This document shows, in pieces, positions 61,210 to 64,000 of a DNA stretch of 64,000 nt. Position 1 is the first letter of the stretch, and each line of letters starts with the position of its first letter. Under the pieces are notes generated by a model. The model worked only from the letters and a program-made list of their open reading frames with translations, was not told where the DNA came from and made no database searches. The translations under genes and the position numbers were made by a program. Source of the DNA: CBDDGJ01 sp965199285 (GTDB lineage Bacteria > Pseudomonadota > Alphaproteobacteria > RS24). The stretch spans positions 1,922,001 to 1,986,000 of the forward strand of contig OZ240687.1 in NCBI GenBank assembly GCA_965199285.1, written 5' to 3'.

Positions 61210-62250
61210 TTACGATCTTTTCAACTGATTGATGATGTGGGCTTTCATTTCAGACAATCCGATTTTTTGATGGTCGTCGTTAAAGTCATCGCCATTTGCT
61301 GGTTTGATAATGGTTGCGGGTATGCCGTGCCCGATGAGGCGGCTTTGAAGGGCAAGAGCAAAATTTTCGCCTGCCTCGCCTTCATCGCGGGCAATGATGA
61401 GTTTTGCGTATTTAGCGGGAAGCTGATAATCCAGCATCATATTTGCCGAAAGTGACGCGGCAACGCTGGTTAGTGGAAACGCCATTTTAAGCGATAAGGC
61501 GGTTTCGATGCCTTCGGCTAAAATCAGTTTATCAGAAATTTCGGCAGGAAAATAAACCGCGCCGCCTTGAGTCCGCGCTAGGGCTTTTTTGCTTTCAATT
61601 AAGTCGCTGCGCTTTTTTCCCTCTTGCGTTAAAAAGGTTCGTTGGATGCCTAAAAATTTGCCTTCTCCGTCACATACACGGGCGACAAGGGCAGGGTAAT
61701 AGTGCATGATGCCGTTACCCTGATAATTTTCGCAAGACCACTCATAGCGCAAATTTGCGCATTCTCTGATAATCTGCTTGCTAATGCCGCGCGAAAGTAA
61801 GTAACGCTCTGCAAGACTGTTATTGATAGGCTTCGCATTATTGAAAATTGCAAAAGCTTTTTGCTTATTTAATTCATTATAGGCTTGCTGTTTTGCTTCA
61901 TCCTCCTGCTTTTTCTTTTTGCGTTTTGCTGCAAGATCTGGTGATGGTTCGGGAATTGATGCAAGATTTTTTGCATATTCGATGGCGCGCGGGGTGTTGC
62001 AATTTTGCTGTAGCTTAATGAGCTGTAATAAATCGCCGTGATGGTGTTCGTTAGCCCAATCTTTCCACTTTCCAGCGTGTATGCCGTTAAGGGTAACTTT
62101 GAGGCTGTCGCCTTTGCTGCCATATATATCGCCTGCAAAATAGATGTTACGATCTCTAAAACCGTTTGGCAAAAGTTTTTGACATACCGCCAGCGCATCA
62201 TCTGCTAACGCATCTGCGGTAATTTTTGCTTTTTCTCTGATAGTTGCCAT
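61210..62250 (-). CDS. Toprim-domain primase-like protein of mobile elements
   Basis: A 346-residue protein. The N-terminal part (FAGDIYGSKGDSLKVTL, GKWKDWANEHHHGDLLQLIK) is the usual opening of plasmid Toprim proteins. A charged linker follows, then AERYLLSRGISKQIIREC and a Toprim_3 domain with KLILAEGIETALSLKMAF near 240 and KLIIARDEGEAGENFA near 285. It could prime or replicate transferred single strands. The ATG at 62250 is chosen for GAGGTG six bases upstream; the longer frame adds a basic unlikely N-terminus. Confidence 0.85.
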   Translation of the reverse strand: MATIREKAKITADALADDALAVCQKLLPNGFRDRNIYFAGDIYGSKGDSLKVTLNGIHAGKWKDWANEHHHGDLLQLIKLQQNCNTPRAIEYAKNLASIPEPSPDLAAKRKKKKQEDEAKQQAYNELNKQKAFAIFNNAKPINNSLAERYLLSRGISKQIIRECANLRYEWSCENYQGNGIMHYYPALVARVCDGEGKFLGIQRTFLTQEGKKRSDLIESKKALARTQGGAVYFPAEISDKLILAEGIETALSLKMAFPLTSVAASLSANMMLDYQLPAKYAKLIIARDEGEAGENFALALQSRLIGHGIPATIIKPANGDDFNDDHQKIGLSEMKAHIINQLKRS

Positions 62251-62577
62251 TTTTTCACCTCTATAATCAGGCATGAAGTTTGCGTGCCCGTCATGCAAAC
62301 TTCTGCCTCTTCGGCGAGAAGCGGGGTGAATTTGCAAGGTCAAAAAAGCGGAGGGTTATCACCTGAGATTGTTTGCTTAGTGAAGCAGCCAGCTTGCTGG
62401 CGTTTGCGTAACTTAGGAAAGAATTTTAGGGAAACCGCTTTTTTGCTTGGGTTCGCCTTGCAAAGAGGGGCAGCGCCCTTCAATGAAAAATATGGGCGAT
62501 AGCGCCATTCATCTTATACGAGGTATTGATAATTATTAATGTTTGCTATATTATACTATACCGAATAAGGAGAACTT
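62251..62577. other. Intergenic with parDE promoter
   Basis: 326 bases. The left part holds a hairpin (CCAGCTTGCTGG near 62388) and the motif shared with 60777. The right part holds the parDE promoter. Confidence 0.5.
62526..62554 (+). promoter_or_regulatory. Sigma-70 promoter of parDE
   Basis: TTGATA (62526-62531), 17-base spacer, TATTAT (62549-62554), followed by AAGGAG nine bases before the parD ATG. The AT-rich surroundings may hold the antitoxin operator. Confidence 0.7.
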
Positions 62578-62832
62578 ATGCCGACAACAAGCATTCATAT
62601 TACAGAGCAGCTAAATGACTGGATTTCCTCCAAGGTTGAATCCGGCGATTATAATAATGCCAGTGAAGTGTTGCGCGAGGGGTTGCGCGTGTTAAAGGCG
62701 CGTGATGAGCGGGAGGCACTTGAGCTAGAATTATTGCGTCATAAAGTAGGTGTTGGGGTTGAGCAGGCGAATAATGGTAATTTTTCTGACCGTAATATTG
62801 GGCAAATTATTGCCGATAGACAAGCGGATTAG
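62578..62832 (+). CDS. parD: ParD-like antitoxin
   Basis: An 84-residue RHH antitoxin: TTSIHITEQLNDWISSKVES, then GDYNNASEVLREGLRVLKAR, the ParD/CC2985 pattern, and a disordered C-terminus that would wrap the toxin. Its stop TAG is followed at once by the parE ATG. It stabilises the ICE by neutralising ParE and represses the operon. Confidence 0.92.
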   Translation: MPTTSIHITEQLNDWISSKVESGDYNNASEVLREGLRVLKARDEREALELELLRHKVGVGVEQANNGNFSDRNIGQIIADRQAD

Positions 62833-63141
62833 ATGGCAAAATATAGTCTCACTAGACAGGCAGATAATGACCTCGAGGATATTTTTGTTTATTCGATGGA
62901 GCAATGGGGGCTTGCTCAGGCAGCGCACTATTTGCGAGAATTGGAGCGCTGTATAGAAAGCCTGGCCGATGGTGTTTTTACCGGCAAGAGTTGCGCACGG
63001 CTTATTAAAGGTGGGGAAGGTCTGTTATATTATCACACCAATCACCATTATATTATTTATCGTAAAGGCAATGGTTCTTTAGAAATAATCGCACTTTATC
63101 ATGACCGTATGAATTTAGAACGCCATTTATCGAAGCTGTAA
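62833..63141 (+). CDS. parE: ParE-like toxin (RelE/ParE family)
   Basis: A 102-residue toxin: YSLTRQADNDLEDIFVYSME, QWGLAQAAHYLRELERCIE, then YYHTNHHYIIYRKGNGSLEI and the family C-terminus ALYHDRMNLERHL. ParE toxins inhibit DNA gyrase. The gene is intact and directly joined to parD, an addiction module. Confidence 0.92.
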   Translation: MAKYSLTRQADNDLEDIFVYSMEQWGLAQAAHYLRELERCIESLADGVFTGKSCARLIKGGEGLLYYHTNHHYIIYRKGNGSLEIIALYHDRMNLERHLSKL

Positions 63142-63157
63142 CAAAGGTGATGTTTAT

Positions 63158-63184
63158 CCCCGCCACCTGAATTAAGCAGCGGGG
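63158..63184. terminator. Hairpin between converging genes
   Basis: CCCCGC (63158-63163) and GCGGGG (63179-63184) with a 15-base loop, between the ends of parE and the minus-strand gene at 63198. No T-run on either side, so termination is uncertain. Confidence 0.4.
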
Positions 63185-63197
63185 CTGGAGGAAACTT

Positions 63198-63494
63198 TTA
63201 ATCACTTTCGCCGTAAGGTGTCTTGCCGTAACTTGTCATAAGCTCTGAGATGTCCTTAAGCAGACTGGAGACAAAAGGACAGTTATGCTGATAATTTGTT
63301 TGCTTGGTGATAAAATGGGCTGTCTGCAATATGTTTAGAACGGTTTCATCGTCAAACTCTGTTCTTTCGGCCAGCATTTCAAGAGCATATCTGAAAGTTC
63401 CGAATAAAAATGATTGTTCTTTTTGCCCATCAAGTAGCTGTGCAATACGGTCAGGGTTGACGATTTCGGCGATTTTATTCTGTATGGTTTTCAT
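63198..63494 (-). CDS. Hypothetical 98-residue protein
   Basis: A mostly helical soluble protein starting MKTIQNKIAEIVNPDRIAQL and ending SYGKTPYGESD. No family recognised. It follows the ardC-like gene by 10 bases on the same strand, with GAGC in front of the ATG, so it is probably co-transcribed with it. Confidence 0.65.
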   Translation of the reverse strand: MKTIQNKIAEIVNPDRIAQLLDGQKEQSFLFGTFRYALEMLAERTEFDDETVLNILQTAHFITKQTNYQHNCPFVSSLLKDISELMTSYGKTPYGESD

Positions 63495-63504
63495 GTTCTT
63501 GCTC

Positions 63505-64000
63505 CTATTCGGCTGCGATTTGTTCAGATGGTTGTAGATTGTGGAGGTAAGTAACGGCTTCCTGTGCTTTGGATGCCGCTTTGAAGATTGCTTTTTTGTC
63601 GTTTTTCAAAGCTTTGAGCCAATGCTCAATATAGCCTGCATGGTCTTCCCGCATGATGGTATTGATGCCTAAGTCAGCGCATAGATATGCTGCTCCGATT
63701 TCCGCAATTAATTCCTCGAAAGCGTAATTTTCGATGCTGCTGCCAATATGGTTCTGGTCACGATTTAAGCGGCTCTTATGCCCCGTCCAATGTGTTATTT
63801 CGTGTAGCAAAGTTGCGTAATAATTTTTCGTCGCATCAAAGCTATCATCATCAATAAATAGCTCGCGGCGCGGCATGGTGATTTTATCGGCGTGGGGCGC
63901 ATAAAAAGCGGCTTCACCACCATAATCAACATTTGCGCCGGTATTGGTTACAAAGTTTTCAATATTGGCAATCGTTGTTACATCATCTTGCAAATCGGGG
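63505..64000 (-). CDS. ardC: ArdC-like antirestriction protein, C-terminal part (runs off the window)
   Basis: The visible ~165 residues are the zincin-like C-terminal domain of ArdC: PHADKITMPRRELFIDD, then ATLLHEITHWTGHKSRLNRD with the HExxH metal site, YAFEELIAEIGAAYLCADLG and the helical end YIEHWLKALKNDKKAIFKAA. The frame continues without a stop to the window edge; the N-terminal single-strand DNA-binding domain should lie beyond. ArdC protects entering DNA from restriction. Confidence 0.88.
   Translation of the reverse strand, partial: PDLQDDVTTIANIENFVTNTGANVDYGGEAAFYAPHADKITMPRRELFIDDDSFDATKNYYATLLHEITHWTGHKSRLNRDQNHIGSSIENYAFEELIAEIGAAYLCADLGINTIMREDHAGYIEHWLKALKNDKKAIFKAASKAQEAVTYLHNLQPSEQIAAE

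Overview
The window looks like an alphaproteobacterial chromosome (moderate confidence; the cues are the gene families and codon style, no rRNA or complete tRNA is present) carrying a large integrative conjugative element (ICE). Bases 1 to about 10,800 are ordinary host genes: a TauE/SafE exporter, a NUDIX hydrolase, an MFS carrier, a CaiB-type CoA-transferase, an Fe(III)-binding protein behind a Fur-box-like site, a methyltransferase, a GPH sugar symporter and a three-gene ExbB/ExbD-like operon. A roughly 140-base hairpin-rich repeat occurs here in two opposed copies plus a fragment. It has split one gene and appears to have clipped a DksA-like gene.

Bases 10,998 to 13,936 are an older island scar: an AbiE toxin-antitoxin pair with a frameshifted toxin, and a tyrosine integrase without its N-terminus that abuts the 3' part of a tRNA-Thr-like gene on the minus strand. 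The geometry of that fragment implies that the ICE lies to its right and that the ICE's other end, with the whole tRNA and the working integrase, is beyond base 64,000. The ICE opens with an S24-type repressor, an Ogr/Delta-like double zinc finger and an excisionase-like HTH protein, then a Gabija-type defence pair (gajA, gajB). A nearly unbroken F-type transfer operon follows (traA L E K B V C, peptidase, W U, trbC, split traN, F H G, DsbA-like, traD, traI). At the right are a ribbon-helix-helix gene beside spaced GTGCAC motifs (an oriT or operator candidate), a Toprim protein, parDE and part of an ardC-like antirestriction gene.

The most interesting part is 45,250 to 57,746, a microcin-type bacteriocin factory inserted after traI. 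It has an HlyD-type adaptor, a C39-peptidase ABC exporter, then six glycine-rich double-glycine-leader peptides, each followed by a small membrane protein that is probably its immunity factor. A tandemly duplicated HlyC-like acyltransferase and a SelO/YdiU-like protein close the group; a glycogen-synthase-like glycosyltransferase converges on it. The layout recalls class IIb microcin loci (mchB/mchC/mchD/mchE/mchF; mceI/mceJ), but the peptides lack the serine-rich tail used for siderophore attachment.

The peptide genes are cassettes. A repeat carrying the last codons of the exporter gene, a promoter with a G8 tract and a constant 9-residue peptide start precedes several of them; one 268-base copy is identical. 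Chimeric and broken cassettes lie between the intact ones. This suggests a locus that swaps and gains toxin-immunity pairs by recombination at the shared promoter and leader segment. All functional statements come from reading the sequence; no database search was possible.
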